The notes below the pieces were generated by a model. That model was not told where the DNA came from and searched no databases. It saw only the letters and a list, made by a program, of their open reading frames with translations. Below are positions 41,901 through 54,264 of a DNA stretch of 64,000 nucleotides, piece by piece (positions within the stretch are counted from its first letter, which is position 1; each line of letters opens with the position of its first letter). The position numbers and the translations under genes were made by a program. The stretch spans positions 10,496,001 through 10,560,000 of the forward strand of contig OX335649.1 in assembly GCA_946894095.1 (NCBI GenBank). The letters are read 5' to 3'. Origin of the DNA: Incurvaria masculella (lineage: Eukaryota > Arthropoda > Insecta > Lepidoptera > Incurvariidae).

Positions 41901-42889
41901 TGCTCTAACAGACAGGTACGATACATATTTTTTATATTCCTGGACCACCGACGACATAAGTCCAGTACGACACTACGGTCGGGTTTGATTTGCACATGTG
42001 GTGTGCCCCGCCCCCCACCGACTGATCTTCAGACGGGGCGTCCTACCGCAACCCGCGCGGGCAGTGCTATCCCCTCCTCCCGCTTCGTCTCCGCCCAAAG
42101 CGAGCGCTTCATAGCAATGGCGTTAGAATGGATTATTAAACTTTTGAATGTGACCGTACACGTATACTAACATAATTTAGGCACCGTGTTATAGAAGAAA
42201 CTAGAAACCCAATAAACAGGGCAAATAAACTACAGTTTTGAAGATTTAAGATTTAAATATAGAGACGGCCAAACACGTAAATGATGTGCTTAAAATTACA
42301 ATAGTCTTAACCCTGAACCCTTATCTGATAATCGATACTTCAATAAATCGAGTTTGAACGAATCGTAAATAAAGGTATGAAAGGGACTCAATGACGCCAT
42401 TCACATCGACGATAGAGTCAGCCCACACAAGGTGAACTGCTTTATTCACCTGCCTACTTATTTCCAAATTACAGCTGTGTACTTATACGCCCACACTTAA
42501 CCTTATACACTAATAAACAACGTTTGATTCAACTTTATGGAAAGTAATTAAAGGATTTTAGTTAAATTTAACTAGAACCCCGAAATGTGAGTAGTACATT
42601 AAAGTTATAAAACTACTATTTACTTGTTGGACCGTTTAGTTTAGGAGTTTAGGAGAATAAAAACCGAAGGGGTGAATAGCATGATGTCAATAGTGGTAAA
42701 CTAGGCCCATGAGCATTCAGTTCTCTATGGGTACTATAATATACTGGGTGAACATGATTGTTATTTTAAGAAATAGGAACAAACAGATATGGTTTTTGCG
42801 AGGACGTGTGTGAATTAGCGATGGGTCGTTCGCCAGATTTTCGCGACCCGGGTCTGACCGAACGACCCGAAAGTTCGGTCATCTTCCGC

Positions 42890-43080
42890 AAACATTTTGA
42901 ATGAGCAAAAAAAAAGTCATGCGTCCGCAGGAGTCCTAGTTTCGCTATAGATTGAAAATTATATTGAATGAGCAAAAAAAAGGCGTGCGGTCCTTAGGAG
43001 TACTAAGTTTACAATTATTCCGACATTTTATCGAATGAGCAAAAAAAAGGTCGCGCGACCAAATTACCCGTTCGTTCATT
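42890..43080. repeat. 67-bp tandem repeat x3
   Basis: TTGAATGAGCAAAAAAAA-type starts at about 42899, 42966 and 43033, each followed by a (G)TC(A/G)TGCG-like word and a gap of diverged sequence. Confidence 0.65.
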
Positions 43081-43112
43081 TTCCGTACGTACAACCCCAG
43101 CCTTTTGACCAA

Positions 43113-43272
43113 TTCGCGACCCGAATCTTCCGTTTCGTTCGCGACCCGTGTCTTCAGTATCGTTCGCGACCCGGGTCTTCTGTATCGTTTGCGACCCGAG
43201 TATTTTGACCCGTTCACGACCCGGGACTTTTAGCACGGGTCGCAGAGACACGGGTCGCAAAGACACGGGCCA
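43113..43272. repeat. 25-bp GACCCG minisatellite
   Basis: Five 25-bp units of the form TTCGCGACCCGGGTCTTCTG plus TATCG (43113-43237), then inverted units ACGGGTCGCA to 43272. Related single units lie at 42836-42880 and 43531-43565. Confidence 0.75.
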
Positions 43273-43285
43273 CTGCGGGCGCCCA

Positions 43286-43530
43286 GGGGGCCCATTCAGG
43301 TAAGAGTGAGTTCGAGTTCGGGAGTGAGTTAACCTAAAAATAGCTGGGAAATTTTTATTATTATTTAAATAACGGAACCGTTATTTATACTTCCAACGTA
43401 TTTACGGGACAGACCAGATTTTTACCTAACTGTAATGATGTTCAAGAAGTGTGAGAACATTGACTATTTAAAAAAGTGAGTTGATATTTAGTGACGAATT
43501 CGAACTCACTCTTGCCCTGAATGGACCCCC
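43286..43530. mobile_element. MITE with ~35-bp inverted repeats inside a minisatellite
   Basis: The left end GGGGGCCCATTCAGG and AGAGTGAGTTCGAGTTCG are mirrored on the right by CGAATTCGAACTCACTCT and CCTGAATGGACCCCC. It is about 245 bp with no ORF. GACCCG-type minisatellite sequence continues on both sides. Confidence 0.72.
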
Positions 43531-44531
43531 GGTCTTTTGACCCGTTCGTTCGCGAACGACACATCGCTATTGTTAGCCTAAAATATAATATAAAGCACGA
43601 AAAATGTTTCACTCCTAATTAACGATACCGAAACTCAACGATAAGTACACCGCAAAATGTTAAAAAATAAAGGAAAACTGTGTACTAAAAAACTTTACAA
43701 CCATGACTCATCTCGAAAGTCGTATGAATCAATACTATCCAGTACTACTAGAAATGATAGCAGTCGCGTGACGCAAACACATATACCGTTGCGAAGGTTG
43801 ATCTATTTGATTGTAAGCGGCAGAGGTGGTATGTGTCCCCGCTCTGCCGTGGGTAGTTTGAAGCGGCGGCGTGGCGGCGCGGTGCGACGCGGGTGTAGGC
43901 GGGCGGGATTCGCAGCATAGACCGCGGCCTGTGACGGCATTATTTAATAAGAGCAGAGATCTAAATCTTTGAATAACCTTTTTACCGTGCCCTAATTTAC
44001 GAAGGCAAAATAAGAGGGCGGCAAATTTGGTATTTTCATTATCTCTTTTCACACTTCTAACAACCGTTGCTAAGAGACGCTCTTTTCAAATCTCACTTTT
44101 TAAAATGTGTAAAGGCGGAAGGCCTGTTACACTATTTAAAGACGAATCTGTCTTTTTAAACATTTTTCAAAAACTAGCTCGGCTAAAAAAAATTAATATA
44201 ATGAAGTACAATAAATAAAATTAAAGCATATCTAATCTTCTCACAACATTTCACGAGAATCGGTTGAAAAATGCGATCTGTAAAGGAGAACAGCAAAGCA
44301 CTTTGGATTTAAGCATTTTATTTCAATCTGAAACGGAGACGCTAAGCTCGAGGGAACTCTTTACTCGGGGACAAAGCTTTAGACCCTGGATTTATTAGAT
44401 AATGTGATTTAAAACATAATAATATCGCAAATATGTGGATGGATGCATCGATGACACAGTTAAGTAAATGCACTGAAGTCATCGATATAAAAAAAACATT
44501 ACTGAAGTTGATAGTTACCGAGATATAGCTT

Positions 44532-44665
44532 TTTAGGGTTCCGTACCTATTACTAAGCATCCGCTGTCCACGTCCGTCTGTCCGTCCGTCTGTCTGTCAC
44601 AGAGATGTAACTCATGAACCGTAATAGATAGGCAGCTGAAATTTTCACAGTGTGTCAATGATTTC
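44532..44665 (+). repeat. GGGTTCCGTACC dispersed repeat, left part
   Basis: Left end with GCATCCGCTGTCC and (CCGT)n, TCATGAACCGTAATAG. It is truncated before the right end. Confidence 0.68.
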
Positions 44666-45009
44666 AAAGGTAAGGATACGCCTTTCTATAGAATTGAAAC
44701 AAATCTTCTCCATACAAGCAAAAAGTAGCGACATCTATCCAAACTCAGAAGAACTACGTGAGCGCCGTGTCAAAGCCGTGTTGACAACTCGCCGCCATGT
44801 TGTATTAGGTCTACCGATGTAACCTTGTTCCAGCGTATTGAAATGTCTTTTTTTTTGTTTAAACTTTTAAGTTCATTTAGTATAGCCGAAAACCAATAAT
44901 TTTAAGATTTTCAAATAACATAAAATAATTTATAAATGTTTTTTTTTTTGTTATTTCAAGGTATTCAAGTAAAATACAATTTAAATTTCCTCTTGTACCT
45001 GTCTGATTT

Positions 45010-45185
45010 GTGATCTACCTGCCTGTCATATCAAAATTTGTTTTCGTTATATCTTGGGAAACACTGGTCGTAGACCCATCATGCGACCACTCAAAGTAAA
45101 CGTCCCGGCGTGATCTACCTGCCTGTCATGTCAATATTTATTTTCATTATATCTTGGGAAAAACTGGTCGTAGACCCATCATGCA
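45010..45185. repeat. 101-bp tandem duplication
   Basis: TGATCTACCTGCCTGTCAT through ACTGGTCGTAGACCCATCAT occurs at 45018-45084 and again at 45112-45185 with few differences. Confidence 0.7.
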
Positions 45186-46324
45186 TGTAGTGTAATTTGA
45201 CGCGATTTTGTATCCGTGCATAAGGAAAGAGTTTTTGTAGCTGGAAGTGGTGAAAACGGGCGTAAGTGTCTCATTCGGCTTCATAATTTTTTCTCATCAA
45301 TCTTTCCTGGAATAAGCTTAGTTACTGTTATAAACTCGGAAATTTCGAACTCGCATTTCAGAAATGTAATCTAACCTAACACGTAATGGTTGTCTGAATT
45401 TTATTGATTCAATACAATTTCAAAAGGTTGTTTCCGATGAACGTGTATTGTTATATGTTACTTACATTTTTTTCGAGCCATTTTAAAGATATTGAATGAC
45501 AAGAACGTAATATTTTCAAATGTAGAGCTCCCGCCGTTTGAATGGCGTGCGCGAAACGCAGAATGACGCAGGTCGAGCGAGGTGGCGAAGTTCATGTTCG
45601 CTATTTAATTAGTCCACAAATGAGGCCTCGGCCCATTCATTCACTAGGGACCATTACTCATGTTGAAATTTTCTTTTTTGGGTAAATTCGTAGTGAAGCA
45701 AAACGTTTTTTCCGCCAAATGGTAATCATATCGTGCACGATTCTTGGCTGTCGCGCATTCGTAATAAGCTCGGAGCGAATTTATATTCCAGTGTATTTGT
45801 TTTCAGAAAACGCATGGAAGCCCAATTATATGTGAGGGTATGATATCTGTTACAAATTTAAAAATAAAATTAATTTAGTTCTTGTTTTTAAAGCGTACCA
45901 TTACGAAATTTTGATTCGGTTCAATAAATTATTATTACGTTACATTATCTGAGGAGTAATCAAAATGTTTTACTATGTAGTAAGTGTGAAGCTGTTTATT
46001 TTTCTGCTTTTTACTTTGCTATCAACTGTTATACCAAAAATGTAAGATTGGAAGTAGAATTTAAGTAATTATTATAACGTGAATGTGGATGCAAAAATGT
46101 TAATCTGCAGACCGGTGAAGTTTCTGTGAGGGGTTCTTCCTCCCTGAGTTGCGTTTCAATTGGAAGTTATTAACCAAACCAAGGGAGTCGAGACTACGAG
46201 CCGCTTAATATACCAAAACAAAAGGTGGCTAGAATCCTCTTGTTAAACACCAAATCAGTTATTTTCACACAATACAAGTTTTCACTGCATTGATTTCCTT
46301 GCAAGTCGTTAGACACGAAAAAGG

Positions 46325-46505
46325 AATTGGTCGTTGGTGGCTCGGATTCCGTGCAAAACTGTAGGTAGATAACACTTGGTGGTAGGTTTCATTTCGCCCG
46401 GGATGGTACCATCGCATTGAATGCACGATGGTCGGAGTGACATTGAAACTGGTCAGCGTTTTCTATCAAGTTCAATGCATCCGTGCAATATACGAAAGTA
46501 TGTAA
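46325..46505 (+). mobile_element. SINE body fragment
   Basis: Diverged body: GGCTCGGATTCCGTG, GGGATGGTACCATCGCATTG, GTTCAATGCATCCGTGCAAT. Confidence 0.65.
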
Positions 46506-46969
46506 TGTAATTGTAAGCTAGGACGACGAAAGACACTGGCTCCCCACAGCACAGGGCACCGAAGTGTACATGACAATAAACATAATAATGTCTCACTGAT
46601 GTGTGAACAAACTATATAATTTTAGCTAGTCTATGCATTTATGTGCATTATTGGAAGTCGGAAGGCGCCATCTTTATAAAATGTCTACCTTTTACGGATT
46701 AGGAGAAGACACACGTCTATAACGTATGTCTATATCCAAATAAATATATAAACCCAGTATTTTGTATTCGTAAATATCTAAATGTACCAGCGCTCTCATA
46801 GTCGTATTTACACGAACACCCGTGTGGGAGACACGGTTGATTGTATAAATCGAATGCATGCAAAATACGACTGGTATCTTCTTAATGCTAATGTGCGGTG
46901 TGTTTGTAATTATGTGCAAATAACTCTTAAAATTTCCTTTTCTATTCTTTCTGTATTGTCAACTGTTTT

Positions 46970-47235
46970 TTATGTAACTGGACATGGATGCCTAATACTC
47001 AAAGATAATATAGGCCCACCCCGTCAAGAAATCAATCTAGGTGCCATGCCAGGAGCTTCCATTTACAAGCACAGCTACTAGAAACTGGACGGAAAACACG
47101 GACAATTTTTCATTGCCACTTTGACCATCTTATCATTGCCGCTTCGGAACCCGGAAGGGCTTCAACTCTTCCACATAGTCGCGGAACCTACAGTTATATA
47201 TAGATTCCGAACCAAGGAACAGCTCGTAACTATGT
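46970..47235 (-). mobile_element. SINE body fragment
   Basis: Minus-strand body: AACTGGACATGGATGCCTAA, GGTGCCATGCCAGGA, AAACACGGACAATTTTTCAT. It has internal rearrangement near 47120-47160. Confidence 0.68.
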
Positions 47236-47613
47236 TAATATATTGTACGTATTTAAGGCTCCAACTGACTCCAGCGTTCAGCAAACAAACGATAATGGCG
47301 ATCTCCAGAAGCATTGCGTTTGCGTTAAGGTTCAATATTGTAAGCGCGTGAAAATCGAGCGCGAAAAAGCTAAATTTAGGTTTTTGACCTGTTAAAGTGA
47401 ATTCATATATTTTTCACGCGTATCCACTAGATAAATGTGATGTTTTTTTAAAGGATACAAGCAACTCTTTAAACCGTTTTACGGTCATACTCTAGATAAT
47501 AGTCTAAACTTTAATATTTCTAGAGCTTTGTATTTTTAACCGACGCACGCTGAGAAAAAATAAAAATAAACCCAAAATATTGGGAGGTTCGCGAAACAAA
47601 CTTTTTACTTTAA

Positions 47614-48155
47614 GGTAGCCCAACCCGCTCATCTCCCCATACAAAAGGGGAAAGAAGATCACGCCCATATTTCTTGTCAGATATCCAAAATTTTGCTCAA
47701 AATAGCTTCATTTAATCGAACTAGATGTCTGATGACCATTGGCATTGTACAATTGTGTTTGGTTTCTAAGTTATAAGGTCCGAAAGTTCGAATTTTTCGG
47801 GCGTTTTATACAATAACTTTGGAGGTGGATTACGCAATGATAAAGTAAGAACATCATAAAAAGATTAGTCATCAGACATAGCTTATTTAATCAAGATTTA
47901 TGATCTATTTGGTTTTTGTTAGATTTTTGACTACAGCGGTCGTGGTTTACTTTTAGCTATAAGTCGTTTTGAAATTAAAATTTTCGTAAATCTTACCAAA
48001 TCATACACTAAGCACATTGTCTTTTTTGTGGACATGTTGCATCTTCCTCATCACGGAGCCAGTCTTATTCTTTGAAACAGAGAAGGTCCCAGAGCGCAAC
48101 AGCACGGTTTTGTACCGTGCCCGCGAATGAGTTGGGCCCGCCGGGTTGGGCCACC
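47614..48155 (-). mobile_element. TTAA-flanked MITE, full copy (family A)
   Basis: A 542-bp element with terminal inverted repeats GGTGGCCCAACCCG, flanked on both sides by TTAA (47610-47613 and 48156-48159). An uninterrupted copy of the flanking repeat at 50112-50250 has one TTAA (50226-50229) and shows the empty target. TTAA duplication is the hallmark of the piggyBac superfamily (established knowledge). No transposase is present, so the element is nonautonomous. Confidence 0.85.
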
Positions 48156-48999
48156 TTAATGTAATTTCAAATAATTGTTCACTTTCGGCTTGCTTCTTGG
48201 CCGTGAAATCAGAAATGCGTGACAGGAAAATACTAATATTATCCTCATACTGGGGTACCTGAGTCACTATTCCTACAAACATTTTGCATTTGATGTTTAC
48301 GATTAGTTGGAATATATTCGGCAGAATATATGGACATGGAGGCGGGTAGTTCTTTGAGTCACCGGATCTTATTTGGTGTGACGTATATAAGTGAATGTCA
48401 GGTGTACACGTCACATTAAGTTTCGTGATTAAGTTATTCAGAAAACGGCCTTGTATACTAAAAGAAGCTAGTCCTTCACGCCCTATTATAATGTTTACAT
48501 AACACGATAACCATTTCTAAATGAAACTGAACATGGGTGTTCACATTCATTGACCGAGGCTATTATGGCTTGGGTACCTGGTATGGGACGATTTAAACGT
48601 TTTATAGTAGCATTTCGGTTTTATAGCAAAAGTATGGATAAAAATTAAAAAATCATAACCTATACAGATCAGGGAAGTTTATTTTTCGAGTTCTTCTTCA
48701 CTGAGTCAATCGAATCCACGGATCAATCGAATTTTGACATATTGACTACCAGAAGTTTAGTAAATAACTGAAATAAATATCCACGAAAATCCTGGAAAGC
48801 TTTGTTACACAAACATGATTATTTGGTAATCATTAGAAACAAAAAAATGGAATATGTTTTCAGTCAAATGGCATAGAGATTTATAGATAAATGTACCTAC
48901 ATGGTTTACATCACAAAATAGTAAACAGAAACAGATAGGTTGTAGCAAGCAGCAACTGCGGAAATACTCCATGATGAAACAGGGGGTTGGGGACAAACT

Positions 49000-49222
49000 T
49001 CGAACAAAAAAAAACTCATGCAGCCGATGGTAGGAGCATAAAAATAAAACTTATCCAGCCGATCTGGGTCAATGTGGAACACATTTTCGCAATGAGCAAA
49101 AAAAAGTTGTGCAGCCGCAAGAGAAGGATGGTCTTCGATGGTATTGGAAGCACTCCATCCAGCCAATTTTATTGAAATGTTTGGAAATGTTTGACCAATC
49201 AAAAGAAAAATCATGCAGCCAG
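49000..49222. repeat. Scattered GAGCAAAAAAAA..TGCAGCCG motifs
   Basis: Four imperfect copies: GAACAAAAAAAAACTCATGC (49002), GAGCATAAAAATAAAAC (49035), GAGCAAAAAAAAGTTGTGCA (49094) and CAAAAGAAAAATCATGCAGC (49199). They use the same word as the 67-bp repeats at 42.9 kb. Confidence 0.5.
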
Positions 49223-49329
49223 TTTCAGTTGCAGATGTAAATATACTATTAAAATTAGAACGCAAAATTTCTCATATTACCCAAGTATTGCCGCCCCCGA
49301 AATGTTGCAGTACTCTAGGCCCGGTCATA

Positions 49330-49860
49330 CTTGGCCGGTCATAAATGCCCCTATAATTAGAATAGAATAGAATAGAATAGAATAGAATAAACGTTTATTT
49401 CCTCATTTAAACAGTAACAGTTTTGCATACAGTACTCGTAAGGAAAAGGGAGCCAACTCAGCTAACGTACAACTCCCTCGCGATGAGAGCGATGCAGCGC
49501 TGATCTTCCGTTGGTCCTAACACACTTAAGGATAAGACATAATATATGTAATCAGCTATCACCACTAAGAATAATAAAATACACGCTAGGCAACATTAAT
49601 TACACAGCTATATATATATATATATATCGATAACAGAGTAAGAACACGTTTTCTACCAGATATAACATTAAGTGAACAAAAAAAAACAAGGAACATCCAA
49701 AACAGGTCATAATATGGAAATAGATGTAAAGAAAAAATGTAGCATAGAACATAGAACTGTAAGTAAAATAACGAAATAATTAAATTAAGTGCAATTAACA
49801 AAACTAAGGACTTAAATAACAATTAAAACTGAATACATTTTCAGCACGATCCCGATCAGA
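49330..49860 (-). mobile_element. LINE 3' UTR with (TTCTA)n tail
   Basis: A pentanucleotide tail AATAGAATAGAATAG (about 49358-49390, plus-strand view) abuts sequence with GTTTATTTCCTC that resembles the 3' UTR of a non-LTR element on the minus strand. A (TA)n run sits at 49608-49628. No coding part is left. Confidence 0.45.
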
Positions 49861-50029
49861 TTCAAGGGATAGCTTGTTGCGACTCTAGAAGCCAAGCTTT
49901 GCACGCCAGCTTAAAACCAATAATGCTGATTATTCCTCTTTTCGGAATTAAACGGGGGGCCGTTTGATTATAGGGGATTGCATTTGCCCCCCTACTTTCG
50001 AGGCCTTGTTTTTTTTCACCTTCTTGACC

Positions 50030-50320
50030 GCGTTCCACCCCCCCCCCCCCTTTGAATTGGGGGTGACTTTGGTCCCCCTCTGCCCCCTACTTCCTGGTAG
50101 TAGGTGAGGTGAGGCTAAAGGTTTTTATTTTTAACCGACGCACGCTGAGAAAAAATAAAAATAAACCTAAAATATTGTAGGTTAGCGTCACATGGAACCT
50201 TAACAAATTAAACCAAGTTTTTACTTTAATGTAATTTCAAATAATTTGAAACCCCCCCCTTTGAATTTGGGGTGACTTTGGTACCCCTCTGACCCCTACT
50301 TCCTGGTACTAGTACATGCA
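50030..50320. repeat. Duplicated CCCCCC-TTTGAATT block with poly(C)
   Basis: TTTGAATTGGGGGTGACTTT and CCTACTTCCTGGTA occur at 50051-50100 and again at 50261-50310. A run of about a dozen C lies at 50038-50050. Between the copies lies the repeat that acts as the empty site for the family A MITE. Confidence 0.6.
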
Positions 50321-50954
50321 TAAGCAAAAATCAATGAGTCTACAAATAGTGCGGTATCCCTATCTACCTATGTTTACAAGTCAATAATAGACTAGTCTAG
50401 GATGTGTGTCACGAGCGTGGCTGTGAGGTGACATGTTTTCATATCTGGGTCACATCGTTAGCTGTGGAGGCACAGTTCTTATTGCCAATTCTTTAGTGGA
50501 GGCAACATTACGTGCAGGATTTGACCCATGCATTGAGGCTAGATCAGTATGCTGTTGCTGCTACCTTACTGCTAGACAACTATCTCGTCTGTAATGCTGA
50601 GCTTGGCTCAAATTGCTGTTAGATGCAGAAATTACACCTCACACCTAACCCAAGTATTGTATTACAATCAAATATGTAGATACCACATACAGATATGCAA
50701 CTGCTCCTAAATTCTCCACATTCCGAACACAGAACAGAATTTGTCTGCGTTATTTTCCGGGAACATAGGCCTGATGCCCCAATTAACGTTAGAATCTATG
50801 GAAGAATTTCCCCAAAGAAATGTCAGTCTATGTGACTCCTGGAGTGTGTTATGCGGTGGAAACAACCGCCATCGACAAGAGGCTCAGTAAAATGTGGAAT
50901 GCTTTCTGCTAGCAGCCAGTAAGTAGGGAGATATCATCAGAGATTCGGAGAGTG

Positions 50955-51090
50955 TAAATACGGGCGCGCTCGGCGTCGCGGCGCCTCTATAAATAACGTC
51001 ATGCGAAGTCCGTGTCCCCGACGCGTTCCCGGCGGCCCCCTCGCCCGCCGCCCGTCGCCCGCTCCCTCACCCCATCTCCATCTTCCCCAC
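50955..51090 (+). promoter_or_regulatory. GC-rich island with TATA box
   Basis: TATAAATA at 50988-50995 sits in a CpG-dense stretch, and a second GC-rich patch is at 51485-51555. This could be a promoter pointing away from NUAK, but no downstream gene is visible. Confidence 0.25.
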
Positions 51091-51789
51091 CTCTACTGCA
51101 GACACCATACCATTCCAGTATGCTTATAATATTGGCGACTCTATCGTTCTCCAAGCGCATGGGTGCATGTCTTCGTCACGCGCTCGCCGCAACCGACAGC
51201 TATATCGCGGGAGTAGGGCTGCCGGAAAACCGAGGAGCAATCGTCATTTAGAAACGACAAGCAGCCAATTCACCGAATGGCCACCAAACACTGAAGTCGC
51301 ATGCATTAGCGGGATGTAGATCCGGATTCAGCCAACATTTTAGCGTCTGAGCTTACTAGATGGATGTTATGACTGAGGATGCAGGAGGCATACTGTTTTG
51401 GGATCAAAGACAACAGTTTATAGCTCAGTTTATATTGTCGATTGACAACAGGAAACCGGGAAACCGCTTCGGGCCGAATGCCCGAATGAAACGAGAGCAG
51501 GCGGGGCGCGGTTGCGCATTCTCTAGGTCTCTGCCGCGCGCAGCCGCGCGCGACGTCATTCTAGCTCAATCTTCCTAAATCAACATGCCTGCCTACTCCC
51601 ACAGACAGAATGCGATCGTTTATTTTCGGGTTTCAGCAGTTGAATGACCCATAATTTAACTATGCGCACTTGCCTTGTTCGCGACCTAAGTGCGCACGAT
51701 CGGGCCGCGTATACATAGGTATCCTAACTAGCCTATCAACCCTAAAGATATTCGACCATGCCATTCCTACTAACCAACCGATTGGTTTT

Positions 51790-51925
51790 TTAGGGTTCCG
51801 TACCCAAAGCGTACCAACGGAACCCTCTTACGAAGCATCCGCTGTCCGTCCGTCCGTCTGTAACAGGGCTGCATCTCATGAACCGTAATGGTTAGGCAGC
51901 TGACATTTTTGCAGAGTTTGTATTT
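51790..51925 (+). repeat. GGGTTCCGTACC dispersed repeat, left part
   Basis: TAGGGTTCCGTACCCAAAGC through ACAGGGCTGCATCTCATGAA. Truncated; a T-rich run follows. Confidence 0.68.
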
Positions 51926-51982
51926 TTTTTTTCTTTTACATTTTTTTTACTTTTACTTAAAAAAAAAGACAACAAAACACGG

Positions 51983-52150
51983 ATATTTTTTGTTGCCGCT
52001 TCGACCATCATTCATTCAATGTGATGGTACTAACCCGGGCGGGATTAACCGCACCACCTAGTTAGTAATAAAGGGGACCTAAGTTTTTACATAGAATCCG
52101 TACCACAGCAAGTTTCAACATCGTAAATGGTCACCCATCCAAAACCCGAC
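51983..52150 (-). mobile_element. SINE fragment with remnant of 5S head
   Basis: GCCGCTTCGACCATC and CCCGGGCGGGATTAACC of the body, then GGTCACCCATCCAAAACC from the 5S-like box C. Confidence 0.65.
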
Positions 52151-53097
52151 CGCGCCCATGGATCCTATACGTAGATACAATCCGCATATAATCGCATGAG
52201 TAGTTCGCACGTTATGCGTCTTTAACCCCATCGGTCCCCCCTCTCGTAATTTAGAGTGATGTACTCTGTCAATTTCCATCAGTCCACTTATTGTTTTGGT
52301 TATAAATATTGAAGATGGGGGAGGCTTCTCACTCCTCTGGTAAGTAAGCCTGGTGTTATGTAGACTATAAGTAATGTGCAGATATAGGCTAGACTTAGAT
52401 ACAAACCGCATCTAAATCTGGTAATTAGTTCTGAAGTTATAAGCATTTCATACCTAGTTAAAGCTCTTCATGGTATAAGTATAACCAAACATTAAAAAGC
52501 GGGTGTGACAGTTGTCATGACAACACGGAAATATGCTGGAGGGAATTTATTGCTATGCCAGCTCCAATTGGCATTGTGGAAAAATATCTCACCATTAACT
52601 GGTAACTGATTGATGAAAACTCGTTCCTCACTAGTTAAAGTCGGATGTTGAAGTGAATTAGCACCACAGTTCCACAGCTACGTCTATAGCGAATACGCAT
52701 GATAATTGTGATGCTCTTCTGGGTTAAGGCTAACTAATGATGACGCTAGTTACACTTTTTGAAAACTTTTATTTTGTATCGCCTTTTGCCTTCCTGTTGA
52801 AGCTACAATGTACGGATGTACAGCTGTGTGCGGCGTCGCTGTCATCAGAAGTGGACCTCAAACGTGAATAGTATGATGACTGATTCTATAACATTTACAC
52901 TTCTGATTGGCACATGTTTATCGAATTCACTCTTTTATTTTACATAACGCACATTACTGGCACATGTCTCTAGCAAGATGCCAGACGGAAAGGGCCTTGC
53001 ATTCGACAAGACTTGCGTGGGCACCCTCGCTCCCAGCAACATACACGGAACACGCAGAAAGGTTATGCTCCTACAAAGGCTGTACGGCACATACATA
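52151..53097. other. No recognisable feature
   Basis: Mixed AT-rich DNA with no long ORF and no repeat recognised. Confidence 0.45.
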
Positions 53098-53119
53098 ATA
53101 ATAATAATAATAAATAATA

Positions 53120-54264
53120 AAAAAACTTTATTGTACACCTTTTAACAATGTTTAAAATAGGCGGGCTTAATACCGAAGGGCATTCTCTACCTCGCTACAT
53201 CGCTAGTATGTACAGCAATTGTGCTGCGAAATACGTCTTTTGGACACTTGGTTCGTGGAGCCAGTACGCAATCGTTTTTCCGAAAGAAGTTTCGGTTGAT
53301 CCCAGGGCTGAAGCAAGGGGGAAATTATACTTTTGCGTTATTATTCAAATTTGTCTTTTTTGACATCGAAGTTTGACCTTTTACATAGGCGTTACAATCC
53401 GGGTAAACAGATAATTTAGCGCTGAGCAGACGATGTTGTAGAATCTAACAAAAGCTTAAGTTTAACACACTTTTGAGCCAAATATTCTCGACAAGATGAA
53501 AATCAGACAGCATTAAGCATACTGTTTCAGCGGAAAAACTCGATGTTTAATGAACAAGAAGCGATCGGTTGCAAGCTAACAGCTTTAAATCTGATACAAT
53601 AACCTTTCGTGAAGCACACAACGGGACTTAACCACAATAGAGTTAAAAGCATAGAAATAATATTAATATGACTAGTACCATGACGAGCATAAAATGATAT
53701 AAGGAAGTCTTTCCCAAAAGAATGTATCTGTGGCAAACAAGTCGCAACTGCCTTCGGCGTTTCGAAAGTGTTCGGCGACATTGCCATATCTTTTTTTTGT
53801 GCACCTTTTGACATCCACTGATGAATGTAGGGCTCCAAACGCCAGCTGCATTCACCAGAGTGTCTGTCCAACGAGCTACTGGGCGTCCATATGTTTTCCA
53901 GGACGTGGATTTCACTCCAGGACTCGTAGGCTTCGTCGGCCATCAGTTTCGCCGTAGACATAGTCAGCCCATTGCCATTTCAACGTCCTCCGTTCTCCAT
54001 GATTTCATTTAACATGACTTTGGTTTTGTTCAAGTTTATGTCAAATCCCACTCCCCGCCATGACAATTTATTGCCGGGAATTGAGTCGCAGTTTCCACGG
54101 TTTTCCTTCCGTATGTACCTTGTAGTAACTGTCGGCGTGAGAAGATAACGTGGCCCAATCTTTGCAATAGGAATCATTGCAGTAGGGTTGCCAAACTGCT
54201 CTTGGAAATGTCGGACGTGTTTATTCAAGCGCAACTGTAGCCCGTAAGAAATATTAGCAAACAT
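53120..54264 (-). mobile_element. Degenerate RTE-like LINE 3' part
   Basis: On the minus strand, fragments read GVGFDINLNKTKVMLN (RT region, about 54040) and, near 53860, GRPVARWTDTLVNAAG, the R-x-x-RW-D-D/E C-terminal motif of RTE-type ORF2. A 3' UTR motif (GCGGGCTTAATACC on the plus strand at 53160) and a CAATAAAG plus (AAT)n tail lie at 53098-53140. Frameshifts and an extra stretch of sequence break it. Confidence 0.62.
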
